DNA of 64,000 bases from Beta vulgaris subsp. vulgaris (Eukaryota; Streptophyta; Magnoliopsida; Caryophyllales; Amaranthaceae), in assembly GCF_026745355.1 (NCBI RefSeq), contig NC_079210.1, forward strand, positions 18,394,271 through 18,458,270, in the 5' to 3' direction. The notes beneath the pieces are model-generated. The model had not been told where the DNA came from. It worked only from the letters and a program-made list of their open reading frames with translations, and searched no databases. The position numbers were made by a program, and so were the translations under genes. Positions 11,516-21,565 of this stretch are shown here, piece after piece (the first letter of the stretch is position 1; each line of letters opens with the position of its first letter).

Positions 11516-12638
11516 TTATTCTTCTTCCTCATTGGGAACAGGAACAGGATGTTGTTCCCTTGGCTTTGTTCCCATGACTTCGTCTTCCAAAGTCTCATCA
11601 ATAAGACTTAGATCTTTTGTCAATCCTATTTCGAAGTCATCTTCAACCTGTGTGCTTGCATCAAATTTATCTGTTTCATCAAATATGTAATATGTAATAT
11701 TGGGCTTTTTACCAAAATACAGCTCATAAGGAGTTTTATTTAATAAAGGTCTTACCATGGCTCTATTTATAATATGACAAGCAGTATTCACAGCTTCTGC
11801 CCAAAAGTTTTTAGGAAGACCACTAGCTATTAGCATAGTCCTAGCCATCTCTACTAGTGTTCTATTCTTGCTTTCAACAACACCATTTTGTTGAGGTATT
11901 CTAGGGGCTGGAAAATTGTGATCTAATATGTTGTCTCTACTAAAGTCATCGAACTTAAAATTCTCAAATTCCTTACCATGGTCTGATCTAAGGTGTAGTA
12001 ACTTATGACCACTTAAATTTTGAACTTTCTTTGCAAAGACAAGGAACTCATCATAAGTCTCGTCCTTGCTAGAAAGAAAAATAACCCAAGTAAATCTAGA
12101 GAAGTCATCTACAATTACCAACACATATTTCTTTCCACTCCTACTTTGTATCCTCATAGGTCCACATAAGTCCATATGAATTAACTCTAAAGGTCTGGTG
12201 GTACTTACCACATTCTTGGACTTGAAAGAGGACCTAACATGCTTACCTTTTGCGCATGCATCACAAACATGATCTAAATGAAACTTAGTAGAGGGTAAAC
12301 CTAAAACTAGTTCTTTAGAACGCAGTTTGTCAAGCAAGGAAAAGCTAGCATGACCTAGACGCTTGTGCCATAAAAATGAATCATCATCAATAACACTAAG
12401 GCATGTGAACTTGTTTTTGGGAACAAGGTTGAGATCCACAACATATGTGTTCCCTTTTCTTGTTCCTTCCAAATGATATCCTTGTGCTATTGTTGACAAT
12501 TAAACATTTTTCACTATTAAACTTCACATAGTTCCCTCTATCACAGAATTGGGAAATACTTAATAAGTTATGCTTTAATCCATCAACTAGAAACACATTA
12601 TCTATGGAATGTGACGATAACTTACCAACTTTGCCCAT
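11516..12638 (-). pseudogene. Sirevirus integrase, with catalytic triad kept but C-terminal deletion
   Basis: The integrase inserts the cDNA into the genome. A frameshift near 12490 splits it. The main part shows the HHCC zinc region (LWHKRLGHAS to CDACAKGKHVRSSF), then the catalytic core: Asp in IHMDLCGPM, Asp in HLRSDHGKEFENF and Glu in PQQNGVVESKNRT. The second residue after the Glu is normally Arg and here is Ser-Lys. After GKKPNI the sequence jumps to FDETDKFDA, skipping the usual chromosome-binding segment of about 50 residues (VFGCKCF to VVFDE), so this copy has an internal deletion. It ends with an acidic, proline-rich tail. Confidence 0.85.
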
Positions 12639-12639
12639 G

Positions 12640-13263
12640 GAACTATGTTACCTTTCTTGTTGTCACCAAAAGTCACACTTCCACCATTATAGGCTTAGAG
12701 TGAGAGAAATCTTGATTTATCTCCTGTCATATACTTAGAACAACCAACTAGTACCATGTGTTGTTCCCCTCACTCCAACCTGCAAGAAAACTAATTGTTA
12801 GAGTTAGGAACCCAATCTTTCTTGGGTTCCTTTCCTTCAGGTTCAATAGATTTCTTTTTCCAAATTACTCTACTTGTTTCCAAGTTCTCATTAATGTGAC
12901 CAAGTCTTTTAGGACAAGAGTTCCTAAAATGACCAGTGTTCCCACAAAACATACAAACTTTATCACTTGGTAAATCAACTCTCTTTTTAGGTTTTTCAAA
13001 TTTCTTTTTGTGATTAAAACCAAGACTTTCGGTTCGTTTTGTTTGAGGGTCTTAATCCAGTTTGGAATAGGTAGCATTTTCTTTTCATTTCTCATTTTGT
13101 GCAGTTCCCCTACAAGTTCATTATTTTCAATTTCCAAAAATGAAACATGATTTTTCAATTCATTTATTTTAGATTTGAAACTTTGCAAGGGAACTGACTT
13201 AATGTCAAATGAACTTACTTCAGGAACAAACTCTTTTAGTTGTGATAACTCAAGACTTAACAA
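12640..13263 (-). pseudogene. Sirevirus gag C-terminal coiled coil, second zinc knuckle and protease remnant
   Basis: From 13263 a leucine- and glutamate-rich segment (LSLELSQLKEFV, INELKNHVSFLEIENNELVGELHKM) looks like a coiled coil. Out of frame with it, near 12905-12960, lies a second knuckle, CMFCGNTGHFRNSC. Near 12720-12780 is the protease core GCSKYMTGDKSRF, but the preceding Asp-Ser of the catalytic D-S/T-G motif is missing; the codons there read VLVG instead. I infer a non-functional aspartic protease. The reading frame changes at least twice. Confidence 0.65.
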
Positions 13264-13391
13264 GTAGTTCTCATTTTTAAGATTTTCGAAATCCTCTTTT
13301 AATTTAAGATTTTTGTCAAATAACTCAAAAAATCTTTTCTCAATATCAATTCGAACACTTTTAAGCCAAGAGGTATGTTCCTTTGCTACAC

Positions 13392-14524
13392 TTAAAGCAT
13401 GTTGGTGTCTAGACTTGCCTCAAGATATTCAATCTCTTCATCAGATTCGGAATTGTCACGAGCCATAAGACAGAAGTTTGCAGTCTCCTCATTTGGTTGA
13501 GGATCATCTTCTTCTTCGGAGTCAGAGTCTCCCCATGCAGCAACCATAGCTTTCTTCATGTCAGATCGAGTATAGGAGTTTTTGTATTCCTTATTCATAT
13601 TTTTGCTTCGTTCCCTTCCTTTGCCTTTTTCTTGTTCCCATTGGGGACAATCCTTGATGAAGTGCTCAGAGCTGCCACACTTATGACAACAAGTTTGTTA
13701 GACTATTTCTTATTCTTACCTTTGTAATCTCCATTCTTCATGTTCCTAAACATTCTTTTGAATTTTCGGACCATGAGAGCGTATTCTTCTTCATCAGTTC
13801 TGAGTCTTCATCTTCATCAGCTTTTAAGGCAATCGATTTTTGCTTGGACATGTCTCTATTCTCATTATTGCAACTCATGAGTCATAAGGGAACCAGCAAG
13901 TTGTTCCAAATTGAACTTAGTAAAGTCCTTAGTTTCCTGTAAGGCAGTTACCTTAGCCATCCATCGATCCCTAGGAAGACTCCTTAGGACCTTTCGTACC
14001 TGTTCCTCAGATGTAATCACTTTACCAATAGATATTAGCTCATTAATAATATTGGTAAAGCGTGTAAACATGTCTTGGATAGACTCTTTTGATTTCATTT
14101 GAAAAAGTTCATATTGGTTCATCAAAAGATCAATTTTTGATCTCTTAACTTCACTCGTACCTTCATGAGTGACTTCAAGAAGATCCTAAATTTGTTTTGC
14201 GGTTTTGCATCCCATGACACGATTGTGTTCATGAGGTCCAAGACCACAATGAAGCAGTTTTATAGCAAGAGCATTAATTTCCATCTTTTCGAAATCAGCT
14301 TTATCAAAATCAGACATTGATTTAGGAATTACCTCATTCTTGTCATTAGTGGTAGTGACTTCAAAATCACCTACCTCTATGACTCTCCATACCTGGTAAT
14401 TGTCGGCTTTGATGAAGATCTCCATTCTGTTCTTCCAGTAAGTGTAAAACTTACCATTGAACATTGGTGGCCTCTGCGTAGAGTACCCTTCTTCCAGTTT
14501 CTCTCTAGTATTCATATTTTTCAA
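13392..14524 (-). pseudogene. Sirevirus gag (UBN2-type capsid domain and zinc knuckle), broken
   Basis: The capsid protein packages element RNA. The N-terminal part (14524-14186) holds PPMFNGKFYTYWKNRMEIFI and IEVGDFEV, typical of the gag polyprotein N-terminus. A TAG at 14186-14188 replaces what is a Trp codon in relatives (I-stop-DLLEVTHEGT). The frame resumes to 13865 with MNQYELFQMKSKESIQDMFT and LRSLPRDRWMAKVTALQE. After more frameshifts a CHKCGSSEHFIKDC zinc knuckle (CX2CX4HX4C) lies near 13640-13690, followed by the acidic AAWGDSDSEEED and NFCLMARDNS segment ending at 13392. The last two blocks are lineage marks of Sireviruses. Confidence 0.85.
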
Positions 14525-14565
14525 GATCTTGAACTCAACAGGATTTCCTGAATATTAGAGTTCCC

Positions 14566-14577
14566 GCTCTAATACCA
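14566..14577 (-). other. Sirevirus primer binding site (initiator tRNA-Met type)
   Basis: The minus strand reads TGGTATTAGAGC two bases inside the LTR end. This is the usual copia PBS complementary to the 3' end of initiator tRNA-Met (TGGTATCAGAGC) with one change. Confidence 0.85.
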
Positions 14578-14579
14578 AT

Positions 14580-16142
14580 TGTTGTATAATATGAGCACTA
14601 TAAGAGGGGGGTGAATTATAGTGAGAGAATAAGCTATACTTTTTGCGAAATTAAAAGTAAACTTGGGAACAAATAATGGGAACACGAGAGATTTTACGAG
14701 GAAAAACTTCCTAGGCCTAGTAGGAAGAAACAACCTCGACCACAAGGGATTTTAAACAACTTTCCACTATAATAGGCCAAAACAATTCTGTCTCGATTCT
14801 CAACTTAAGTCACTCAACTCAAGTTCCCAACGACAGTTCCCACAACTGACGTTTTCTCTCAAACTTCACTCGAAGTTCCTTTCTCTTTCTCTTTCTCTTT
14901 CTCTTACTTCACTCAAAGTTTTCTCACACTTACAAGAGTTCACTCAAACCCTTTTCTCAAAAATACACTTTGTAAAACAATGGAAGAGTAATAAACTCGA
15001 TTAATGTAAGTATGAATTCTCTTAAGGAAAAGGCACTGACACTTTAGATAACTTAAGACAATTAAGCTAAGTCAGACACAATTTTGCTCAAATGAATTAG
15101 GCGCCTATTTATAGACAATTAAGACAAGACATGTTCACCACTAATTTAGACCATTATCACATGTTCTCCATGATGTTTAATTAATTAATTAATATAAATT
15201 AATTATTCCATGTCATGTAAAGCATCCACTAATCCACTACTTCACTTCATAGAAGAAGTAACACATTACGTGGTTTTTACAAACTTGGAGATTAATTAAA
15301 CTCATTTAATTAAATAAATACTTGGAAGATAATTAACTTAAGCCACTAAATCCACTAACTACATAAAACGTGTAGCTGTAGACTTTAGGCGTGAAATCTA
15401 GTTTTTAGGAAATAAATAAATAAAATACTTTAGCTAGTTTTTAGGAAAAAATATCTTTTTAAAAATCTTTTATAAAACCGGAAAAACAGTTTTTATAATT
15501 TAAAAATCTGAAACATTTAAAAACCAGAAATATTAAATTTTCGAAAACTAAATCTTTTAAATAAAATATAAAAGATAAAATATATATTTTAAAAAGATAA
15601 TATTTGAAAATCAGCTAATTTAAAATCAGAAAATCTTTTTAAAATCTTTTCCTAACAAACTTAAACTAAATTCCTAAAATAGTGGATCTTGGTCAAAATA
15701 TCCCTAAAACCTCTAACAACTATATTGCGCACAGATTTCACTTTGGCGCACATTATTAGAGTTCCTTAGGAGTTCCTGAATTAGTTTTTAAGTCTTGTTC
15801 CCTAACCGTTAAGTCTTGTTCCTTAGCCTTGTTCCTATAGTGCCAGGTTTGTTCCTTTCATGGGAACAGAACCAAGTTCCTTTGAGAATTCACCACAAAC
15901 TTAATTAAGCTTTTACTCAACCTTAACAAGAAGATTAATAAATACCCTAATGTATTCTAATCTTCATTCCATGCTTGATTCTTCATCTCTCGAACATCTT
16001 TACTTCGATCTTGATTAATTCTCCGCTTTAATCTTCAATCAAGTATTCTCTCAGCTCGAGCATGAATTACCTTGCAATAACATAAATAAAAATATACTAT
16101 GTCTTTTGTGGTTAGGTCATATTCAAAACTCAAGGGTCAACA
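14580..16142 (-). repeat. Sirevirus LTR (right-hand, 5' LTR in element sense), 1563 bp
   Basis: On the plus strand it reads TGTTGTATAATATGAGC at 14580 to GGGTCAACA at 16142. The first 1.4 kb matches the sequence starting at 62576 over its whole visible length. It contains a CTTTCT microsatellite near 14878-14905 and a 15765-15895 block dense in GTTCC and GGGAACA words. It is AT-rich between 15170 and 15700. Confidence 0.92.
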
Positions 16143-17452
16143 ATATATTTATTGAGTTGGATTATGATTGAATCATGTGTTCACTTATATTACTATTTTC
16201 ACTACTTTATGAGGACTGTGGGCCTTATTTGGTAAATTGATAATTTATACCTTTGAAAGGTAAGTTGGTTGTTGGCTAGGTTCAACAAATAAGAAAGATT
16301 GAAATAAAGAAGGAATTAATTTTGGGTTGTAAGTTGTATGATCACTTATTTAATCCTAAGATAAAAGGAATAAAGTTGTGAATGTTTGATTATATATTAT
16401 ATGTATTGCTTGTGTGTCATAATAAGTAATAATTGGTAAATCATGTAAAGTGAAATTTGAATAATATTAAACTTTAGACTGGTGCACGTTTGAAGTTGAA
16501 CAATCAGGAGTTGGGCTTCATAGTGGTCGTGCCATGCCTTTTTCTGAGAATTGGATTGTTCACCGTTCCTATTTTTATTAAAAGGTTCCTCGATAGGTCA
16601 TTATGGAATACATAATCGCGTCCGTATTTCGTCTTCCAAAAGGAAAGCTGGTTTTAGATGAGACAGCTCGATCCAATAACTATTCCATTAAAGTAATAAA
16701 AAGATTGTTAAAGTTTAGTTCAGTAAAAGTTATCTGCAAATTTGTTAGATTGTTATGATGTTATTTCACTGCTTATTATTTATTAGTATCATGTTATGAA
16801 TGTTTATTAATTATTATGTAGTACTGAGCTTTACTGATTACATGCTTTGTTTGTATGTGTTGATCATGGCTTTACCTTATTGATCCTGTGATGACCCATT
16901 CTTGGTGAACAGAGCAGATTCTTTAGTGCATTGACATCTACAGGTGTGCAGATGTTGCATCATGGGGATTTGGGAATGGATAGCTTGTGTAACAAATTGA
17001 TCTATTTATTGTTTTATATTAGATACATTTAAGTTTGGTTTGAAGTAAGGTTAACAATGTTGTTTGATTTTAAAGTTATTTCATTGTTCATTATATTCCA
17101 ATTCTAAAGTTCAGTTATATGTTTCCGCTGTAAAATTCTAAATAAGCCGATACGTTATCACACGGACGATAATGCTTTGATGATTCTCTAAGTTTTATAT
17201 TGAAAAGGTATTTTGGAAAAGAGAGAATTATCAGGGTGTTATAATAAAGTTGTGTGGGAAAAAGTGAGGTTTATGGGATTTTTATAGTTTCCCCATGTGG
17301 GCTTAAAAAAAGGTGAATGGACTCAAATGGAGTTTACTGATGATGAAATTAGTGTTTGGGTTTCTCATACCCAATTAGGAGTCATTTTCCTAATCTAAAA
17401 TGTGTTTGGGTTACTCATACCCACTTAGAAATCCTTTTCCAAATCCAAAAAG

Positions 17453-17542
17453 TATTTTAACCTTTTCAAATATTTTTCAAAACATGCTCAGACAAAATAT
17501 TTTAACCTTTTCAAATATTTTTCAAAACATGCTCAGACAAAA
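17453..17542. repeat. 45-bp tandem duplication in the minus-strand LTR
   Basis: The unit beginning TATTTTAACCTTTTCAAATA occurs at 17453 and 17498 without visible change, and a third partial unit starts at 17543. It lies in the AT-rich early part of the LTR and is absent from the related LTRs at 37731 and 48571. Confidence 0.9.
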
Positions 17543-17960
17543 TATTTTAACTTCTTTAAATCATTAAAATAATTACTTTGACTTTTAAATATTCAATCTT
17601 TATACTAAAATATATTTTAAATATAAATAATTATATATTAAAATATAGTTATAAAATTCATAAATTTACGAGGGATTACAATACTAAGTCGTTCAAAGGA
17701 AAACAGAGATATTAACAACTTATGCACTTAACTAGTTTTTTTCCCCGGGCGATGCTTAGGGTCAGTTGCAATAAATAAATATGTTATTTTTAAAAAATTT
17801 CATAATTTATTTGCTACTTTTCATACTTTTTGTCCATTAAGAAATTGAAAAATTCACATCACGACGTGATAAATAAAAAAATTTGAAAGGTTAGAGTTTG
17901 AAAACAATACCTTAAAAGGGATTGTGGTAAGAGAATATGACATCAATCTCTTGTAAATTA

Positions 17961-18307
17961 GGCTATGTTCAGTTCACCTTATTTTTGCTTATTTCAGATC
18001 TAATCAGATCAGATCAGAAAAAATAAGTTCAGATCCGATCAATTCAGTTCAGATCATGCTTATATTTGAAAATCACTATATCTTTCATTACATATTAGTA
18101 AAAATTATAATAATTGAATATTAATAAAGTACTCATTGAGGCGAATCAAACAAGAACCCACATGACTATATTTTTTCTTATATATTGAGAAAAATCTAAA
18201 AGATAAGATCTTGTTATCAGATCAGTTCAGATAAGTTCAGATCAGATCAGATCAGATCAGAAAAAATAAGTTTAGATCAGAAAATTTCAGGTGAACTAAA
18301 CATAGCC
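17961..18307. mobile_element. Tourist-like (PIF/Harbinger) MITE, 347 bp, TTA target duplication
   Basis: The ends are GGCTATGTTCAGTTCACC and, inverted, GGCTATGTTTAGTTCACC, flanked by TTA at 17958-17960 and 18308-18310. Clusters of the word CAGATCAGATC form the subterminal regions on both sides. No coding capacity. The core (about 18078-18195) matches the neighbouring Stowaway. Confidence 0.85.
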
Positions 18308-18310
18308 TTA

Positions 18311-18575
18311 CTCCCTCTGCTTCTTTTTTTTATCATTCTCACTTTCCTATGCGCGTCTCCCAATACACCTATTTGAGTTTAAATATCTTTCATTATATAT
18401 CAGTAAAAATTATAACGATTGAATATTAATAATGTACTAATTGAGACGAATCAAACAAGACCCCACATGAGTATGTTTTTTCTTATAAATTGTGAAACAA
18501 TTAGAAGATTCTCTCTAAGTATGAATAGTGCCAAGATTTTAAGTGAGAAAGATAAAAAAAAAAAAACAGAAGGAG
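18311..18575. mobile_element. Stowaway-like MITE, 265 bp, TA target duplication
   Basis: The ends are CTCCCTCTGCTTC and, inverted, CTCCTTCTGTTTT, flanked by TA at 18309-18310 and 18576-18577. The left TA is the last two bases of the Tourist-like element's TTA duplication, so the two MITEs abut. It matches 5806-6063 in reverse orientation. Confidence 0.85.
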
Positions 18576-18669
18576 TACATAGTAAGAATGTTAGAGATGT
18601 ATATACTTGTTTAAGTCTTTTTAATTAATTATGATTATTACAAGACTTAATAATATTTTATTTAAAACA

Positions 18670-18775
18670 TTAGACAACAAAGTCATAGTGTATTGATGGT
18701 TAAGCTATTACTTTTCATTTCAAAGGTCATGTGTTCGATACCTTGCGCTCACACATTTTTTTTTTTTAAGTGAAG
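18670..18775 (+). repeat. Possible tRNA-related SINE or remnant with pol III boxes
   Basis: TGGTTAAGCTATT resembles an A box, and about 30 nt downstream GTGTTCGATACC resembles a B box; a T run follows at 18758. The A box is imperfect and no clear ends were found, so this is a weak call. Confidence 0.3.
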
Positions 18776-18935
18776 AGTACACATTGACATAAAATATTTG
18801 CATTAGAAATTTAAGGAGAGTGCCATGTGGCACATAGGCTTTCTTTCGCACGCCTTTTAATATATATGTATAGATATATAAAAAAAACAAAAAATAATGA
18901 CAAAATTAAGTTGGGAATTTGAAGAATTACCTTAA

Positions 18936-19325
18936 CTAGTATTATGACCCGTGCATAATGCACGAGAGTATTTATTGGTTTATTACATATTTAGAGAAAG
19001 CCACATAATAACATTGACTTAACTTCCCATATTACACAAAATCATAAAACATAAAGTATGAATGGTGATGAACAAAAATTACAAATGAAATTTTCAAATC
19101 AATTTATATGTTTGCAAACACTTCCTTGTAAACTACATTTGGCTTATTTGCACGCAAACAATGTTCTTTATTCAACAAAAGGATCTTGAGACCTTTTTGG
19201 CTCGTAACTCTGGAAACGACAACATAAAATTGTCCATGGCTGAAAACATGTATCGAAAGATACATGCCTACATAAGACAGAGTTTGTCCTTGACTTTTAT
19301 TTTTGGTCATAGTAAAAATAATCAT
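18936..19325 (-). pseudogene. Helitron 3' end with RepHel helicase C-terminus
   Basis: The minus-strand frame 19325-19104 reads TMTKNKSQGQTLSYVGMYL, HGQFYVVVSRVTSQKGLKIL and NVVYKEVFANI, the C-terminal PIF1-like helicase motifs of plant Helitron Rep/helicases. About 150 bp after the stop, the minus strand has a hairpin (CGTGCATTATGCACG, 18950-18964) and then CTAG at 18936, followed by T. This fits the Helitron 3' rule of a hairpin followed by CTRR and insertion before T. The rest of the helicase and the Rep domain are missing; the sequence loses homology beyond 19325. Confidence 0.8.
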
Positions 19326-19436
19326 TAATTAAAGGAAATAGTCGTCTCTGAAATTAGATAGAAAATTTATTGAAGTCAGACGGGATTAGTGTCATTCTTG
19401 GGTTTCTCCGACATTGCTTCCAAAAATAATAGTAAC

Positions 19437-20255
19437 TTCCCGTGCATCGTGCATACTGCACGGGAAATGTTTTGTCTTATAAATTCAAAATTTTAAGAAG
19501 TTTGTCCTAAAGTCATGGTGGTGAATATTAACTTGTGATTTAAGATTTCATAATCATGTATTGAGATTATTTTAAAAACTGACTTATAACATGTGTCTTT
19601 AGGCTGATGTCGTTAATGTCATGGTGGATCGCATGACCCACCTATATTTTTTTAAAAAAATTTGATAGAAATAGTATTTGCTCTGTCTATTGCTTCCCAT
19701 AGAGTCTAAGATAAAATCACAATTCGCACCACCAAGAACACTCAGTCATACGCCGGTTTCAGCAACCACTTAAGGAAGTCTTATTCTACCTTCTTGCACC
19801 ACCGATGCATCATATTTGGTCACCCACTGGTAGCTGCCCACTTAGTCATGATTTTAATTTTATACCCGTGCAACTGCATGGGGATTTTTTTTTTTTTTAA
19901 ATTTTATTTTATGTTATTTTCCCTAAAATCAGGGTGAAAATATTTAACTCGTTCATCTATCAAATAGATGATATAAAAGTTAGTTAGGAATAAAAAATAA
20001 GTATATACATAAATGTAAATTTTTATTTGCGATTAGACATGTGACAATTGTACGGGAAATTTTGTTCCATAAATTTAAGATTTTATGTTGTTTTTTCCTA
20101 CATCATTGTAGAAATAGTATCTTGTGATTTAAAGTTTTATAATCATGTATTTATTTACTTTGAAAATGACTTATGACCAGTGTGTTTAGCAGTTGATGTA
20201 TTTAATATCATTGTGGATCATGTGACCCATTATTAATCTTATAAAAAAAATTGAT
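19437..20255. repeat. Two diverged copies of a Helitron-associated segment (19437-19650 and 20040-20255)
   Basis: Both copies start near a CACGGGAAAT or TACGGGAAAT word and share TTGTGATTTAA, ATAATCATGTAT, ATGACTTAT and the block GTGGATC-TGTGACCCA. The first has a hairpin-capable head (CCCGTGCA and TGCACGGG, 19439-19467). No ORF. Their position beside a Helitron end suggests non-autonomous Helitron fragments, but I did not find a clean CTRR end for either. Confidence 0.55.
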
Positions 20256-20359
20256 TGAATTTTTCCGCTTGGCCTACTACATTTGAAAGATAGATTAAAT
20301 CACACAATTTGACCATATCTCGTACTCAACCAATGAGCCACTTTTGTTCCCGCTATACG

Positions 20360-20455
20360 TACAATCCCTCTCACCTCCATATCTTGCGGCCTTGCACCAC
20401 CATTGCATACAATCCCTCTCACCTCCATATCTTGTTGTCTTGCACCACCATTGCA
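20360..20455. repeat. 48-bp tandem duplication
   Basis: TACAATCCCTCTCACCTCC starts at 20360 and again at 20408; the two 48-bp copies differ at only a few bases. On the minus strand it would encode a 16-residue repeat with EVRGIV, but there is no other evidence of a gene. Confidence 0.85.
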
Positions 20456-21493
20456 TAGGTCAATCATTGGACACCATTGTTTGAAATAATCTGCATTTAC
20501 CTTTTTTCCATTCACTTTGCATACTTTTTTTTTTCTGTTGATTTTAATTTGTAATTTGTTGATGGGTTTTTGTTAATTTGCAAGGAGGTAATGTATTCTT
20601 CTGAGTTGTAATTGATAAAAACAGAAAATTTTATATGGGAGTGGTGAAGAACTTCAAGTTGTGGTACCAATATACACATTGGCTTGAAATTAGCTAATGT
20701 GTAGTTTTATATTTGAAAACTCGTGTTTTGAATATCTTGTATTAGTTCGACTTTAATTTTATTATGATTTTTTAAATGAAAACACATTTTTTTATTAATG
20801 TGGTTTAAATCTCGAAAAATTGGACCGGAGTATTACTTCCAGAGTGAAACTTTTTATGAAGTTTTAAATTCATGCATTGATTATTGATTGACATTTTGTT
20901 GTGGACGGTGGTGACTCACCAATTGTAAAATCCTAGATCCGCCACTAAATGAGTTATACGATTTTGACTTATAACTTATTTCGAAAAATAAGTATAATAC
21001 TATCTCATATTATTTTCTCAATATATACTTATTTAACTGGTCACCTAATTAGCTCCTAACTTTATTTAGCTTAATTGTTGCCTGTCTTTTCTCTTGTTGA
21101 GATTCAAAGAGTTCCCTAATCATATTGTTTAACTAACATGGCATATATGTGGCAAAGAAATCAAGCTGCATGAAAAATGTCTTTTTTTTTTTTTTTGCAA
21201 AATGACTCGTGATCACGTATCAACATATGATAGATCCTTATAAGTTTTAATTTCGGTAAATGAATTATTCAGAAAATATAAGTTATATTTTCAATAATAA
21301 ATGTTGATATGTAAACCTCAACTCCCTAAAACACATACATAAATTTTATTATCTTACTAATTGTTTCCTTTTTAGTCAATAAGAAATACGTCAATTATAT
21401 CATGTATGTAAATTATTTCCTTGATTGACAGAAGCTACATAAGTAAGTTATGATTTTTTTTTGCATAATTTGGAACTTGGCTTTGCTTAATAA

Positions 21494-21565
21494 ACGAAGT
21501 TCAATCTATATGATGATACATCTTTCTCTGGCTTTGCTCATTATATCATATAGATTGAACTTCGT
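21494..21565. repeat. Perfect 21-bp inverted repeat with 30-nt spacer
   Basis: The arm at 21494-21514 (starts ACGAAGTTCAATC) is the exact reverse complement of 21545-21565. The flanks are direct repeats: GGCTTTGCT precedes both arms and ATACATCTTTCT follows both. Confidence 0.9.

Larger units (their letters stand above)
6869..16142 (-). mobile_element. Sirevirus-type Ty1/copia retrotransposon, decayed, left LTR nearly all deleted
   Basis: On the minus strand the order is LTR (16142-14580), PBS, gag with zinc knuckle, protease remnant, integrase, RT, RNase H, a long extra region and a polypurine tract, then only about 11 bp of the second LTR (6869-6879, AAGGGTCAACA). The integrase-before-RT order defines Ty1/copia. 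The large gag with WGDSDSEEE and NFCLMA, the long pol-to-LTR region and the doubled polypurine tracts next to GATGCCA and GCCATC words point to the Sirevirus lineage. Every domain has stops or frameshifts. The right flank begins atata, fitting insertion into the plus-strand solo LTR; the left flank is lost. Confidence 0.9.
6683..17243 (+). mobile_element. Solo LTR of a chromovirus-type Ty3/gypsy element, interrupted; pieces 6683-6868 and 16143-17243
   Basis: It starts TGTAATCCCCCATAAATTTA at 6683 and ends GGGTGTTATA at 17243, flanked by ATAAA on both sides (6678-6682 and 17244-17248). This is a 5-bp target duplication in the minus-strand LTR. The right piece matches 39175-39297 (ATATATTTATTGAGTTGG, GAGGACTGTGGGCC) and then continues to the natural LTR end, with the TTGGTGAACAGAGCAG region. 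No internal region remains, so it is a solo LTR. The Sirevirus element inserted in it, and roughly 1.2-1.3 kb of the LTR left of that insertion (judged against 37731-39297) is missing. Confidence 0.8.
5674..17680 (-). repeat. Minus-strand LTR of the chromovirus family (host of a nest), in pieces 5674-5805, 6064-6682, 17244-17680
   Basis: Read on the minus strand from 17680, the sequence starts TGTAATCCCTCGTAAATTTA and matches, in order, the first part of the LTR at 37731: the AT-rich leader, the GGGTATGAGTAACCCAAA block and a TATAAAAA box near 17287. It then breaks at 17244 and resumes at 6682 with the CT-rich leader and the TAATTATCAAAGCATG block, running down to 5674. Removing the plus-strand LTR (6683-17243) and the Stowaway (5806-6063) makes it continuous. 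Its 3' part is lost at the CACTA junction. The 5' (right) flank begins atact at 17681. Confidence 0.75.

Noticed and set aside
6869..14580. Possible intact, infectious-type env gene in the Sirevirus
   Set aside because: No signal peptide, transmembrane segment or continuous frame was seen between RNase H and the polypurine tract.
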